DNA of 64,000 bases from Scatomorpha merdigallinarum (GTDB taxonomy: Bacteria > Bacillota > Clostridia > Oscillospirales > Oscillospiraceae), in NCBI GenBank assembly GCA_018710885.1, contig DVJA01000023.1, positions 1-64,000 of the forward strand, written 5' to 3'. The notes below the pieces were generated by a model. The model did no database searches and had not been told where the DNA came from. It saw nothing but the letters and a program-made list of their open reading frames with translations. The position numbers and the translations under genes were made by a program. This document shows, piece after piece, positions 41,455-50,177 of this stretch (position 1 is the first letter of the stretch; each line of letters starts with the position of its first letter).

Positions 41455-41898
41455 TTATTCAACCGTGACGGTCCCGTCCGGCGCCACTGTGATACTCATG
41501 CCGTCCTGGACGTAGTCCAGGAATTCCTCGCCCAGTTCGTCAACAACGGGCATAGAGGCGTCCGTCCAAACCTCGGCGAGTATGGCTCCGCTCGCGGCCA
41601 GCGAGTCTATAGTCTTGGAGAAGAGCATGCAGGCCGGCTGGTTGTTGGTAGCGCAGGCGGTGTAGAGCACCATGCCGCCTGTGGTGGAGCCTATGGTCTG
41701 CGGCAGACAGAGCGCCGTGCCCTTCATGGGCTTTTTGTAGAGGTCGGCGTTGTTCTGGTCGCCGCATTTCACGGACTTGTCTCCGAACATCATGGCCATC
41801 TGAAAGCTCGCCAGAGTGTTGAACCCGCCGTGCGATACCAGTGCCGGGGCCGTACATTTTCCTGCCACTATCGGGCGGCCCTTGAATACTTTAGCCAT
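41455..41898 (-). CDS. Aconitase X small (swivel) subunit, DUF126
   Basis: 147 aa. DUF126 is the swivelling domain of aconitase X. Motifs: GRPIVAGKCTAPALVSHGGFN near the N-terminus, the catalytic-Ser loop region LPQTIGSTTGG (about residues 65-75) and ATNNQPACMLFSK. In fused AcnX proteins this domain is part of one chain; here it is a separate subunit that overlaps the large-subunit stop by one base. Confidence 0.88.
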   Translation of the reverse strand: MAKVFKGRPIVAGKCTAPALVSHGGFNTLASFQMAMMFGDKSVKCGDQNNADLYKKPMKGTALCLPQTIGSTTGGMVLYTACATNNQPACMLFSKTIDSLAASGAILAEVWTDASMPVVDELGEEFLDYVQDGMSITVAPDGTVTVE

Positions 41899-43172
41899 TA
41901 CTTCGCACCTCCCGTGATTATATCGAGCAGCTCGTCCTCAGTGTAGTAGCGCGCCGTGGTGTAAGTACGCAGCTTGTTGGAACAGGTTATAACGGGCATT
42001 TTGCCGCTCAGGGGGTTGTTCATGTACATGAGCGGGCAGATGTAACTGAGCACTACTCCGGCGCTCTCGAGCTGCTTATATTCGGGCATCTCGCGGAACT
42101 TGTCCCCAGTGGCCGGGGCTGCCGTCATGACGGTGGGCACCGTGACCTTCTTGAGGCCCTTAGCCGCCAGGGCCGCGGTGATCCTCTCCGTCCAGCTATT
42201 GAGCTGGGCTATAGTGAGGTGCGGGCAGCCGATAAAGCAGAGTTTCGGCTTGGCAGCGGGATCCTTCCACACCACGGGGTAGCTAGCCTTCACACGCTCA
42301 AGCTCGGCGTCGTCCACCACGTAAACCGGCGCGCCCTCACGGATGAGGCTCTCGCCCTGTTCCACAGCCTCGGGGGTGAGGTTTTCTATGTGATAGAGGC
42401 CCACCGCGCCGTTCGAGGCCGTGGCCGCGCCGAAGTCCTTGAGGTAGGCGCACACGTCGTCCGTGAGCTCGGTGCCAAGCCACTTGTCGAGCCCCTTCAC
42501 GTACGGCACCTGCTCCATGACCTTCATGCCTATCGCGCTGCCGAGGAGCTGCGCCTCCGGCTTTTTCGTGGTCCTGACCTCAACTATCCAGTCGGCCTTC
42601 CTGCCGTCGTCCGTCAGCAGGCCGAAGTAGGGCACATAACCGACTATGCTGCCCATGAGCTCCAGCATGCCGCTGTTGCGGTTGCAGCGCGCGCCGAGCA
42701 CGCTGTTTGCGTAGACGACGGCGCTCGACTCGGCCCAGGAGAGCACATCGCCCTTTTTAGGCTTGTTGCCGACTTCGTCTAGGTAACATGCGCAGGTGTA
42801 GGCGTCCGGGGAGAGTATGCCCAGCTTCTCAAGCTGCTTTTCGTACCTGTCCTGCTGGGAGTACATGAACTTCTTGAACACCAGGTCCTGTATCAGATTG
42901 CTTGGCACATTCTTGTCCAGCGGCAGAGGGTCTGCGGAAAACTTCTGTTTTGAGAGCGCCCCGGCCTTTATGAGCTGGTCATAGAGGTCGTACACCGGCT
43001 TCATGACGCCGATGCCGAAGCTTATGACCGTGTGGCCGTACTCGCTCGTCACGGGCACCATTCTGTCCGCGCCGAAGGTCTCGCCGTACATGACGAGGCT
43101 CTTCATGACTTTGGCCATGACTTCGCCCTGGGAGCCGTTGAGTATGTCCTGCTGCTCTCTGGTGAGTTCCAT
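41898..43172 (-). CDS. Aconitase X catalytic subunit, DUF521
   Basis: 424 aa, the large subunit of two-chain AcnX. Conserved Cys that may hold the Fe-S cluster occur in ARCNRNSGMLEL (about residue 165), FIGCPHLTIAQL (about 310) and VITCSNKLRTYTTARYY near the C-terminus. Characterised AcnX enzymes are cis-3-hydroxy-L-proline dehydratases in bacteria and phosphomevalonate dehydratase in archaea. Neither proline nor mevalonate genes accompany it here, so the substrate is open. AAAGGAG precedes the ATG, 6 nt after a small membrane-protein gene. Confidence 0.88.
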   Translation of the reverse strand: MELTREQQDILNGSQGEVMAKVMKSLVMYGETFGADRMVPVTSEYGHTVISFGIGVMKPVYDLYDQLIKAGALSKQKFSADPLPLDKNVPSNLIQDLVFKKFMYSQQDRYEKQLEKLGILSPDAYTCACYLDEVGNKPKKGDVLSWAESSAVVYANSVLGARCNRNSGMLELMGSIVGYVPYFGLLTDDGRKADWIVEVRTTKKPEAQLLGSAIGMKVMEQVPYVKGLDKWLGTELTDDVCAYLKDFGAATASNGAVGLYHIENLTPEAVEQGESLIREGAPVYVVDDAELERVKASYPVVWKDPAAKPKLCFIGCPHLTIAQLNSWTERITAALAAKGLKKVTVPTVMTAAPATGDKFREMPEYKQLESAGVVLSYICPLMYMNNPLSGKMPVITCSNKLRTYTTARYYTEDELLDIITGGAK

Positions 43173-43178
43173 ATTGCT

Positions 43179-43388
43179 TCACTCCTTTGATTTGTTGTCA
43201 GAGTTGTTTTCATCTTTGATTATATACTTCCGCATAGCGCTGCCCAGCATCATCACAAAGCCAATCACGGCCGGCAAAAAGCTGAACATAATCAGCTCGC
43301 CCCATGCGCCTGTTAGGTATGCCGCTAGCACAAAGACTGCAATAAAAATAGCCATCAGCAAAAACGCGAGGCCCGCCTTATACCACAT
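43179..43388 (-). CDS. Small two-TM membrane protein, next to AcnX
   Basis: 69 aa, two hydrophobic segments (about residues 5-25 and 30-50) and a charged, Asn/Lys/Glu-rich C-terminal tail. ATG 43388 has GGGAGG about 7 nt upstream and overlaps the stop of the next small gene. Its stop lies 6 nt before the AcnX large subunit. No family recognised. Confidence 0.7.
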   Translation of the reverse strand: MWYKAGLAFLLMAIFIAVFVLAAYLTGAWGELIMFSFLPAVIGFVMMLGSAMRKYIIKDENNSDNKSKE

Positions 43389-43389
43389 C

Positions 43390-43611
43390 TCAGTCCTCCC
43401 CCTCCGTCTTCCCAAGAGCCTCTATCAGCTCCCGGTGTCTTTGGTTTTCGTCGTATTTGGCGACGCCTGCGCCGCCTATAGCGAGGATGATGCCGGCAAC
43501 CAGAGCTATCATACTGCCAATCGCCAGAAAATTGCTGTCAGTAAAACCGCCCCATACTATCGCATACACCGCGGCTATCATGATTACTATGCCTATTCTG
43601 TAGACGTACAT
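43390..43611 (-). CDS. Small two-TM membrane protein
   Basis: 73 aa, two hydrophobic segments (about 5-22 and 28-48), then a charged tail (DENQRHRELIEALGKTEGED). GGGAGAGG lies directly upstream. It has the same layout as its neighbours (short N-terminus, two helices, charged cytoplasmic-type tail) but little sequence identity with them. Confidence 0.7.
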   Translation of the reverse strand: MYVYRIGIVIMIAAVYAIVWGGFTDSNFLAIGSMIALVAGIILAIGGAGVAKYDENQRHRELIEALGKTEGED

Positions 43612-43646
43612 TTCCTCTCCCGCAAATTTTTAACTGCGCGCCGCAT

Positions 43647-43838
43647 TTACTCCTCATTCTTTTCCTTCGGGGCATCGAGCGCGCCCTTGACTGCCAGCAC
43701 AAAACCGGTGACCGCCAGAACTATGCTGGCGAAAAACAGCAGCACGCCCACGCCCGACATGGAAAACATCAACAGTCCCATGACTAGCAGGTATATCGCG
43801 CCCAGCAGCAGCGCTACACCCATCCTAAAGCTGAACAC
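43647..43838 (-). CDS. Small two-TM membrane protein, first gene of the AcnX operon
   Basis: 63 aa from GTG 43838, with GGGGAGG upstream. Two hydrophobic segments (about 5-24 and 28-50) and the acidic/basic tail APKEKNEE. It directly follows the promoter at 43865-43893. Function unknown. Confidence 0.7.
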   Translation of the reverse strand: MFSFRMGVALLLGAIYLLVMGLLMFSMSGVGVLLFFASIVLAVTGFVLAVKGALDAPKEKNEE

Positions 43839-43864
43839 TTAAATTCCTCCCCTTCTTTTTGTCT

Positions 43865-43893
43865 AGTTTATCACGCACATATTGACTAGTCAA
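43865..43893 (-). promoter_or_regulatory. Promoter of the small-protein/AcnX operon
   Basis: On the minus strand TTGACT (43888-43893), 17-nt spacer, TAAACT (43865-43870). The -35 lies in the palindrome TTGACTAGTCAA. Spacing of the following genes (35, -3, 6 and -1 nt) supports one transcript through AcnX. Confidence 0.8.
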
Positions 43894-43896
43894 CGC

Positions 43897-43924
43897 AAAA
43901 GGGCCGCCTTTCAGGCGGCCCTTT
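43897..43924 (-). terminator. Terminator after the fourth small membrane protein
   Basis: AAAGGGCCGCC/GGCGGCCCTTT with 5-nt loop, then TTTTG on the minus strand. It separates the 66-aa gene from the AcnX operon promoter. Confidence 0.88.
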
Positions 43925-43955
43925 GCAGGAGCGTAACATTGATTGTATTTTTGCT

Positions 43956-44156
43956 TTAGTTGAGCTGCTTTGTGTCCTGAGCTTCGTCTTCAGGGTTCTT
44001 CACCAAGCCGCCGCCAAACTCAGCCACGAGCGCCACAACTATGCCAATCGCGGCGAACAATCCACCGAGATAGAACATCATATTGTACTCAAGGCCCACG
44101 ACGGCGCAGAATATGCCAGCCATCAGCATCGCAATACCAAATATCATATCCTTCAT
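43956..44156 (-). CDS. Small two-TM membrane protein, own transcription unit
   Basis: 66 aa with AGGAGG upstream. Two hydrophobic segments (about 4-20 and 27-46) and an acidic tail (KNPEDEAQDTKQLN), the same build as the three proteins after it. It has its own promoter and terminator. Confidence 0.72.
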   Translation of the reverse strand: MKDMIFGIAMLMAGIFCAVVGLEYNMMFYLGGLFAAIGIVVALVAEFGGGLVKNPEDEAQDTKQLN

Positions 44157-44205
44157 TTTGTATTACCTCCTGACGTATTAGCGGCCCTTGTCGCTTTCTG
44201 TGTTA

Positions 44206-44234
44206 AATATATCACCAGCTTGTGAAATTGTCAA
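44206..44234 (-). promoter_or_regulatory. Promoter of the 66-aa membrane protein gene
   Basis: On the minus strand TTGACA (44229-44234), 17-nt spacer, TATATT (44206-44211). Confidence 0.8.
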
Positions 44235-44270
44235 CAATAAAATGTCGAATTTTTAACACTTTTCGAAAAA

Positions 44271-44300
44271 ATTTGGGAGCCGGTATTCCGGCTCCCAAAT
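44271..44300 (-). terminator. Terminator after ftsZ
   Basis: 13-bp perfect stem ATTTGGGAGCCGG/CCGGCTCCCAAAT with loop AATA and TTTTTT on the minus strand. Confidence 0.92.
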
Positions 44301-44316
44301 CGAGTCCATATAGCTA

Positions 44317-45465
44317 TTACTTGGAGTGGAAGATCTTGAATATAGTGTCGTAAGGATCTTCGTCGCTGCTGCCGCTCTCAGCGGGGGGTTCGCTGGGAGC
44401 CGGCGCCGGGCTTGGCGCGGGGGCGCTGGTGTTGGCCGCCTGACGCGCGGCGGTGTAGAGCCCCTCGGAGGCGGGCTGTTTCACGCTCTGCGCCGGTGTG
44501 TCCGGCCTGCCCTGTTCAAAGCCGGTGGCGATGACAATAACGCGGATCTCGTCCTCGAGGGAGTTGTCAAAGGTGGCGCCGAAGATGATGTTGGCGTCGG
44601 GATGCGCAGCCTCCTGCACGAGGTTGGCGGCGGCTTCGACATCGTCGAGGCCCATATCCTCGCTGCCGGTGACATTTATAAGCACGCCGTGCGCACCGTT
44701 TATGCTGGTCTCCATCAGCGGGCTGGCAACGGCCATGCGCGCGGCCTCTTCGGCCTTGCCCTTACCGACGGCGTGGCCCACACCCATGTGGGCGAAGCCC
44801 GCGTCCTTCATGATGGTGGTGACGTCGGCGAAGTCGAGGTTTATAAAGCCGGTGTTCTTTATGAGGTCGGAGATGCTGGTGACAGCCTGACGCAGCACGT
44901 CGTCTGCTATCTCAAAGGCGTTGGCCAGAGTGACCTTCTGGTCGGTGGCGTATTTGAGCCGGTCGTTGGGGATGATGAGCAGAGAGTCCACCTTGGCAAG
45001 CAGGGCCTGGATGCCCTCCTCGGCCTGGTCCATGCGGCGCTTGCCCTCGAACTTGAAGGGCTTGGTGACCACGCCCACGGTCAGCGCGCCGGCTTCGCGG
45101 GCGATCTCCGCGACTATCGGGGCCGCGCCGGTGCCGGTACCGCCGCCCATGCCGGCGGTGATGAACACCATGTCCGCATCCTCAATGGACTTGGCTATAT
45201 CGTTGCGGCTCTCTTCAGCGCTCTTTTTGCCCATGTCGGGATCGGAGCCCGCGCCCTGGCCGTGAGTGAGCTTTTCGCCTATCTGAATCTTCTGGTCGGC
45301 GTTGGAAACGGCCAGCGCCTGCTTGTCCGTATTGACGGAGATAAACTCCACGCCCTGAGTGCCGGACTTGACCATGCGGTTGACCACGTTATTGCCGGCC
45401 CCGCCCACGCCCAAGACCTTGAGTGTAACGACGTTTTCCGGTCCGGTTTCGGATTTATAAGACAT
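44317..45465 (-). CDS. ftsZ: Cell division protein FtsZ
   Basis: 382 aa. Tubulin-like GTPase that forms the division ring. GVGGAGNNVVNRM (residues about 17-29), the signature AGMGGGTGTGAAP (about 103-115) and the T7-loop NLDFADV are intact. A Pro/Ala/Ser linker (about 320-360) leads to a C-terminal tail (EDPYDTIFKIFHSK) for partner binding. ATG 45465 has GGGAGG 8 nt upstream; the open frame beyond it lies in promoter sequence. FtsA, usually the gene before ftsZ, is absent; ftsQ lies upstream instead. Confidence 0.97.
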   Translation of the reverse strand: MSYKSETGPENVVTLKVLGVGGAGNNVVNRMVKSGTQGVEFISVNTDKQALAVSNADQKIQIGEKLTHGQGAGSDPDMGKKSAEESRNDIAKSIEDADMVFITAGMGGGTGTGAAPIVAEIAREAGALTVGVVTKPFKFEGKRRMDQAEEGIQALLAKVDSLLIIPNDRLKYATDQKVTLANAFEIADDVLRQAVTSISDLIKNTGFINLDFADVTTIMKDAGFAHMGVGHAVGKGKAEEAARMAVASPLMETSINGAHGVLINVTGSEDMGLDDVEAAANLVQEAAHPDANIIFGATFDNSLEDEIRVIVIATGFEQGRPDTPAQSVKQPASEGLYTAARQAANTSAPAPSPAPAPSEPPAESGSSDEDPYDTIFKIFHSK

Positions 45466-45544
45466 ATTCGGTGCCTCCCTCATATCTTTTGAGACGCCGC
45501 GCGGTGGTGTCCGCCGCGTCCTTGTATTATTTCTTCTTCTACTC

Positions 45545-45573
45545 ATATTATATCTTTTCCCATGTCCGGTCAA
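45545..45573 (-). promoter_or_regulatory. Promoter of ftsZ
   Basis: On the minus strand TTGACC (45568-45573), 17-nt spacer, TAATAT (45545-45550); an overlapping TATAAT stands two bases away. FtsZ can thus be expressed apart from the rest of the cluster. Confidence 0.7.
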
Positions 45574-45623
45574 CTATTTTTTGTTTCCATAACACTTTTT
45601 TCGTCATTTTTTTGCCGCGCAGC

Positions 45624-46385
45624 TCAAAACGGCGTAAATACGACAGTTTCTCCAGCCCCAGAGAGGTCTATTGTGCCTCTGTCAGAGACCGTGAGCTGGC
45701 TCACGGCAGAGACCAACTTGCCGAATTGATAGTTGATGCTCTCCTCACCGCCAAACAGGACCGTGTATCTGTCCAAGAACTCCATGACCGGAGATGCGCT
45801 GTCACTGAGTTCTATTGAAGCCGCCATACCCGCAAAACCGCGTCGCTGTATCTGGTCCAGCAGCTCCTCCAGTACCGCTACCGCCGCGCCGGAGCTGTCG
45901 CCTTCAACCACAAGGGTATCGCCTACGGCTGGGTTTACGGGGGTGATGCCGGTAACTTGTATCAGGTCTGCCGTACTCGCGGCGTCGCCCTGGGTGAGGA
46001 CCTTACAGTTTCGGTCCACCACCCAGCGCTGACCGTCGATTTCAACCCATGCGAGAGCCTGGCTCTCTACCACCTCGAAAATGACCGTGCCGGGCAGCTG
46101 GGTCGTCACTGACACGCTCTCAACATAGGGCAGCTTTGCCAGGATGCCGCTCACCGCCGCGAAGCGGTTCACGAAGAAGAGGTTGTCGCCCTCTTCAACG
46201 CCGGCGGCCTGTATTATCTCATCTGCGGTATAGTGCGAGTTGCCGGTGACTCGAATCTCGCCGACCTGTATGAATATACTTACAAGAAAGATGAGCACGA
46301 CGCATCCGAGCAGGAATTTTGCCGGGCCTATGACTGCGGCGCGCCGGGAAGCTTTTCTCCTGAGCGAATCCGTCAGTTTTGCCAT
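45624..46385 (-). CDS. ftsQ: Cell division protein FtsQ/DivIB
   Basis: 253 aa. Short basic cytoplasmic N-terminus, one membrane helix (about 20-42), then a POTRA domain starting VGEIRVTGNSHYTADEIIQAAGV, and the FtsQ domain (SVTTQLPGTVIFEVVESQALAWVEIDGQRWVVDRN). It forms the divisome FtsQ-FtsL-FtsB subcomplex. GGAGG lies 5 nt before ATG; murA stops 29 nt upstream. Confidence 0.9.
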   Translation of the reverse strand: MAKLTDSLRRKASRRAAVIGPAKFLLGCVVLIFLVSIFIQVGEIRVTGNSHYTADEIIQAAGVEEGDNLFFVNRFAAVSGILAKLPYVESVSVTTQLPGTVIFEVVESQALAWVEIDGQRWVVDRNCKVLTQGDAASTADLIQVTGITPVNPAVGDTLVVEGDSSGAAVAVLEELLDQIQRRGFAGMAASIELSDSASPVMEFLDRYTVLFGGEESINYQFGKLVSAVSQLTVSDRGTIDLSGAGETVVFTPF

Positions 46386-46414
46386 CTTATCCTCCTTTCG
46401 CCTGTGTGCGGAGT

Positions 46415-47704
46415 CTAGTCTGCACCGCTTTGCGCACTCCCGGACTCGCTTTCCACGGTAATGTCCGCTCCGAGTTCCCGGAGCCGCGCATCCAGGCTTT
46501 CGTAACCCCGGACAACGTGTCCGGAGTCAAGTATGTCGGTTTTGCCCTCAGCCGAGAGGGCGGCTATGATGAGCGCTGCGCCGCCGCGCAAATCCGTGGC
46601 AACTGCCGGAGCCCCGTGCAGCGCATCAACGCCCGTGACCACGGCCACCCGGCCTTCAGTGTGTATCCTGGCGCCGAGGCGCAAAAGTTCTTCCGTAAAG
46701 CGGAAGCGGTTCTGGAACACGTTCTCCACGAACACGCTCGTGCCCTTGGCCTTCAGGCAGGCCGCCAGCATCAGGGGCTGGGCGTCCGTGGGAAAGCCGG
46801 GGTAAGGCCCGGTTATGACGGGCATCGGCGCTTTCAGGTTCCCGCCCGAACTGAGCCGGACAGTGTGCCTAGTTGATATTATATCACATCCGCACTCAGA
46901 AAGCGAGCGCAGAACGGTAGAAAAATGTTCGCATTCCACCCCGCGCAGTTCGACATCGCCTCCGCTTGCCGCGCAGGCGGCCAGATATGTAGCAGACACT
47001 ATGCGGTCGGGCATAATCCGGTGCCCCACCCTTTCTGCGCCGAGCGCGCCGCCTCGCACGCGCACAGTGGCGCTGCCGGCGCCCGTCACATCCGCGCCCA
47101 GGGTTCGCAGAAAGCTTTGCAGTTCCGTTATCTCCGGCTCGCGGGCGGCGTTCATGATGACCGTCTCGCCTTCAGCTGCGCAGGCGCAGAGCATGGCGTT
47201 CTCAGTCGCTCCGACGCTCGGCATCGGCAGGGCTATGCTCGCGCCGTGCAGGCCGTTTGGAGCTGAGCATATAAGGTCTCCACCGAGTTCGTCTATTTTC
47301 GCGCCTAGTGCCCGCAGGGCCATCAGGTGCAGGTCTATTGGCCTGGGCCCCAGTTCGCAGCCGCCCGGCATGCTCAGCCGCGCCGAGCCGCAGCGGGCCA
47401 GAAGCGCGCCCAGGAATATCACCGAGCTGCGCAGCTCGCGCATGAGCCGGTGCGGTATTTCTGCCCTCGCCAGCGTGCGCGAGTCTATGTTCACGACGTC
47501 GCCCTCGCGCTCGACCTTGCAGCCGAGGCCGCGCAGTATGCGTATTGTCGTGTCCACGTCACGCAGTTGTGGGACGTTTAAAAGCTCGGTCTCGCAGGGT
47601 GCGAGCACACTCGCCGCCATGATAGGCAACACGGCGTTCTTCGCGCCCTGCACGGTTATGCTGCCCGTAAGGCGGTTGCCGCCGTTTACGTGCCAAACGC
47701 TCAT
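46415..47704 (-). CDS. murA: UDP-N-acetylglucosamine 1-carboxyvinyltransferase
   Basis: 429 aa. First committed step of peptidoglycan synthesis, PEP plus UDP-GlcNAc. GAKNAVLPIMAA near the N-terminus supplies the conserved Lys; the PGGCELGPRPIDLHL loop (about residue 113-127) carries the catalytic, fosfomycin-target Cys. GGGGGAG is upstream. Placement inside the division cluster between murG and ftsQ is as in several clostridia. Confidence 0.95.
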   Translation of the reverse strand: MSVWHVNGGNRLTGSITVQGAKNAVLPIMAASVLAPCETELLNVPQLRDVDTTIRILRGLGCKVEREGDVVNIDSRTLARAEIPHRLMRELRSSVIFLGALLARCGSARLSMPGGCELGPRPIDLHLMALRALGAKIDELGGDLICSAPNGLHGASIALPMPSVGATENAMLCACAAEGETVIMNAAREPEITELQSFLRTLGADVTGAGSATVRVRGGALGAERVGHRIMPDRIVSATYLAACAASGGDVELRGVECEHFSTVLRSLSECGCDIISTRHTVRLSSGGNLKAPMPVITGPYPGFPTDAQPLMLAACLKAKGTSVFVENVFQNRFRFTEELLRLGARIHTEGRVAVVTGVDALHGAPAVATDLRGGAALIIAALSAEGKTDILDSGHVVRGYESLDARLRELGADITVESESGSAQSGAD

Positions 47705-47761
47705 TTTCTCTCCCCCATAACAGCAGATTCATGCCATACTATGCCGGGGGAGGCGTTTTTG

Positions 47762-48895
47762 TTATTTTGCCGCGTGACGCCCGGCCAGGTCGAGGACTAT
47801 GCCGGCAATACGTCCGGTGGCGTCGGGAACGCCCAGAGCGCGCATCTTTTCGCTCATAACATCCAACTGTTCAGGGTGGTGCAGGAGCTCGCTCACGAGG
47901 CCGAGCAGGCTGTCGGCGGTGAAATCCGGCTCAAGCAGGAGCTTTGCCGCCCCGGCATCGGCCAGGACGCGGGCGTTTTTCTCCTGATGGTTGTTCGTGA
48001 CATTGGGGCTGGGGATCAGCACGGCCGGCTTGCCCATGGCGGTGAGCTCGGCGAGCGTGCTGGCTCCGGCCCTGCACATCACGAGGTCGGCGGCCGCCAT
48101 GACGAGAGGCATGTCGTAGATATACTCGCGCACATCCATGCCCAGCTTGTCATAGCCCGGCTTCTCACGCTCGAGCGTACTGGTCATCTTCTGATACCAG
48201 GCCTTGCCCGTGGAGTGTACGACGCCGAAGAAGGGGTTTGCACAGGCCCTGATAATGAAGTCCGTCATGATCTCGTTCATGTGTCCAGCACCCAGGCTGC
48301 CCCAGACGCTTGCCACCAACGGCTTGTCCTCGGGAAGGCCCAGCTCACGGCGCGCCGCGAGCTTGTCCGCGTGCATGAACTCGCCGCGCACAGGAGTGCC
48401 GGTCACCACTACCCGCTCAGGGTGCTTGTAATTTGCGCGGCTCTCCTCAAAGCCGACCATGACCGTGTCAACGACTCCTTCAAGCATCTTGGTGGTCAGG
48501 CCCGGCACGGCGTTAGACTCGTGTACGGCGGTAGGCACGCCCATTGCGTGCGCCGCCTTCAGCACGGGATAGCACACATAGCCGCCGGTACCAACGGCCG
48601 CGTCAGGCTGGAACTCGCGTATAATCTGCTTGGCCTGGCCGGTAGAGGTGACGACGTTCTTGAGCGTGTTCAGGTTGTGCTTTATGTCCTCGGCCGAAAA
48701 GCCGCGGTGTATGTTCGTGATACGTACGGTGCGTATCTCATAGCCCGCGCGCGGCACGAGGTCTGTCTCCATGCGCCCTTCTGCCCCGACGAACAGGAAT
48801 TCGCTGTCGGGCATGGCCTCTTTTATGGCTCCGGCCACTGCCAGAGCGGGGTTTATATGTCCCGCGGTACCGCCGCAGGTGAAGAGGAATTTCAT
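47762..48895 (-). CDS. murG: UDP-N-acetylglucosamine transferase MurG
   Basis: 377 aa. It adds GlcNAc to lipid I to give lipid II at the inner membrane face. GGTAGHINPALA (residues 8-19) is the N-terminal glycine loop; the C-terminal CRAGASTLAELTAMGKPAVLIPSPNVTNNHQEKNA is the GT28 donor site. ATG 48895 is preceded by GGAGG; the frame continues open to 48976 inside ftsW's end but has no ribosome site. Confidence 0.95.
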   Translation of the reverse strand: MKFLFTCGGTAGHINPALAVAGAIKEAMPDSEFLFVGAEGRMETDLVPRAGYEIRTVRITNIHRGFSAEDIKHNLNTLKNVVTSTGQAKQIIREFQPDAAVGTGGYVCYPVLKAAHAMGVPTAVHESNAVPGLTTKMLEGVVDTVMVGFEESRANYKHPERVVVTGTPVRGEFMHADKLAARRELGLPEDKPLVASVWGSLGAGHMNEIMTDFIIRACANPFFGVVHSTGKAWYQKMTSTLEREKPGYDKLGMDVREYIYDMPLVMAAADLVMCRAGASTLAELTAMGKPAVLIPSPNVTNNHQEKNARVLADAGAAKLLLEPDFTADSLLGLVSELLHHPEQLDVMSEKMRALGVPDATGRIAGIVLDLAGRHAAK

Positions 48896-48972
48896 AAGCT
48901 TACCTCCAGTGTGCGCATGGCGCGCATGATTAATGTGTGCAGCCCGGCAGGGCGCGTCCCCTGCCGGGTATT

Positions 48973-50133
48973 TCACGACCTCCAGGCCGGTATGTCCCTG
49001 GATGCGCTGAGAACTATGCCCATCTCCGCGAGCTGTATCATCAGCGCCGTGCCGCCGTAAGAGAAGAACGGCAGCGATATGCCCGTGCAGGGCACGAGGT
49101 TCGTCACGACCGCGACGTTCAGTATCACCTGTATGGCGAGCAGAGTCGTGATCCCCGCCGTCACCAGGAAGCTGTAGCGGTCGCGCATGTGCATGGCGAG
49201 TATGTATCCGCGCACAATGAGCGCGGCAAAGAGCAGCAGTATGGCCACCGCTCCGGCGAAGCCCAGTTCTTCACACACAACGGCGAAGATAAAGTCGTTG
49301 TGTTCCTCGGGCAGGTACATGTAGGTCTGCCTGCCCTGGCCCAGTCCGAGCCCGAAGAGCCCGCCGGAACCGATTGAATAGAGCGACTGGACTATCTGGT
49401 ATCCATCCCCGCTCGTGTTGGCAAACGGGTCAAGCCAAGTGGATATGCGTCCCGAGGCGTATGGGAAGAAGGTGATAATTACCGCGAGGCCCGCGAGAGC
49501 CGTCACGCCCACGCCGATGAACCAGCGCAGCTTCACCCCGCCCAGGAACAGCATGACGCCGCCGATGGCGATTATGATGATGGCCGCGGAGAAGTGCGGT
49601 TCGAGCACCAACAATCCCACTATCAGGCCTAGCACAAGTGCAAATGGCAGTATGCCGTAGCGGAAAGTCGCCATGTCCGACTTGTACTTACAGATGAGCG
49701 CCGCGAAGTAGAGTATCACGGCCAGCTTTGCTATCTCGGAGGGCTGGAAAGTTGTAAACCCGAGGTCTATCCAGCGCCTGGCGTCGCCCTGGGCAGCCCC
49801 GATGAAGGGCACCACGGCGAGCAGCACGAGGCTCACCGCGAGCAGCGGGAAGCTCATGCGCCTATAAAAGCTCATAGGTATACGGCTCATGACGAACATG
49901 GCCGCCGTACCGGCTATGGCGAAGCCCAGCTGGCGCAGGAAATAGTACGCCGCGTTGTGCCCCGTAGACGCGCTGTAATACGCGCGGGCATAGCTGGCCG
50001 AGAGTACCATGACGACTCCGATTGTAAGCAGTAGCAGCGTCAGCGCCGCAAAGGGCAGGTCTATGCTGCCCTGCGCTGCGCGCTTTCTCTCTAGTGAGGG
50101 TTCCGGCGCGAGGCGCGCACCTGCGTAGTTCAT
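48973..50133 (-). CDS. ftsW: FtsW/RodA-family lipid II polymerase
   Basis: 386 aa, about ten membrane segments. SEDS-family glycosyltransferase; markers are KSDMATFRYG, FEPHFSAA-like LEPHFSAAIIII, and PCTGISLPFFSYGGTALM near the C-terminus, with the catalytic Asp region after YGILPFA. Position between mraY and murG identifies it as FtsW rather than RodA. ATG 50133 follows GGGAGG; an earlier ATG at 50154 lacks a site. Confidence 0.93.
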   Translation of the reverse strand: MNYAGARLAPEPSLERKRAAQGSIDLPFAALTLLLLTIGVVMVLSASYARAYYSASTGHNAAYYFLRQLGFAIAGTAAMFVMSRIPMSFYRRMSFPLLAVSLVLLAVVPFIGAAQGDARRWIDLGFTTFQPSEIAKLAVILYFAALICKYKSDMATFRYGILPFALVLGLIVGLLVLEPHFSAAIIIIAIGGVMLFLGGVKLRWFIGVGVTALAGLAVIITFFPYASGRISTWLDPFANTSGDGYQIVQSLYSIGSGGLFGLGLGQGRQTYMYLPEEHNDFIFAVVCEELGFAGAVAILLLFAALIVRGYILAMHMRDRYSFLVTAGITTLLAIQVILNVAVVTNLVPCTGISLPFFSYGGTALMIQLAEMGIVLSASRDIPAWRS

Positions 50134-50177
50134 GAGAAACCTCCCAGAGATCACATATCAAGTTTTGCCGTTCAGGC

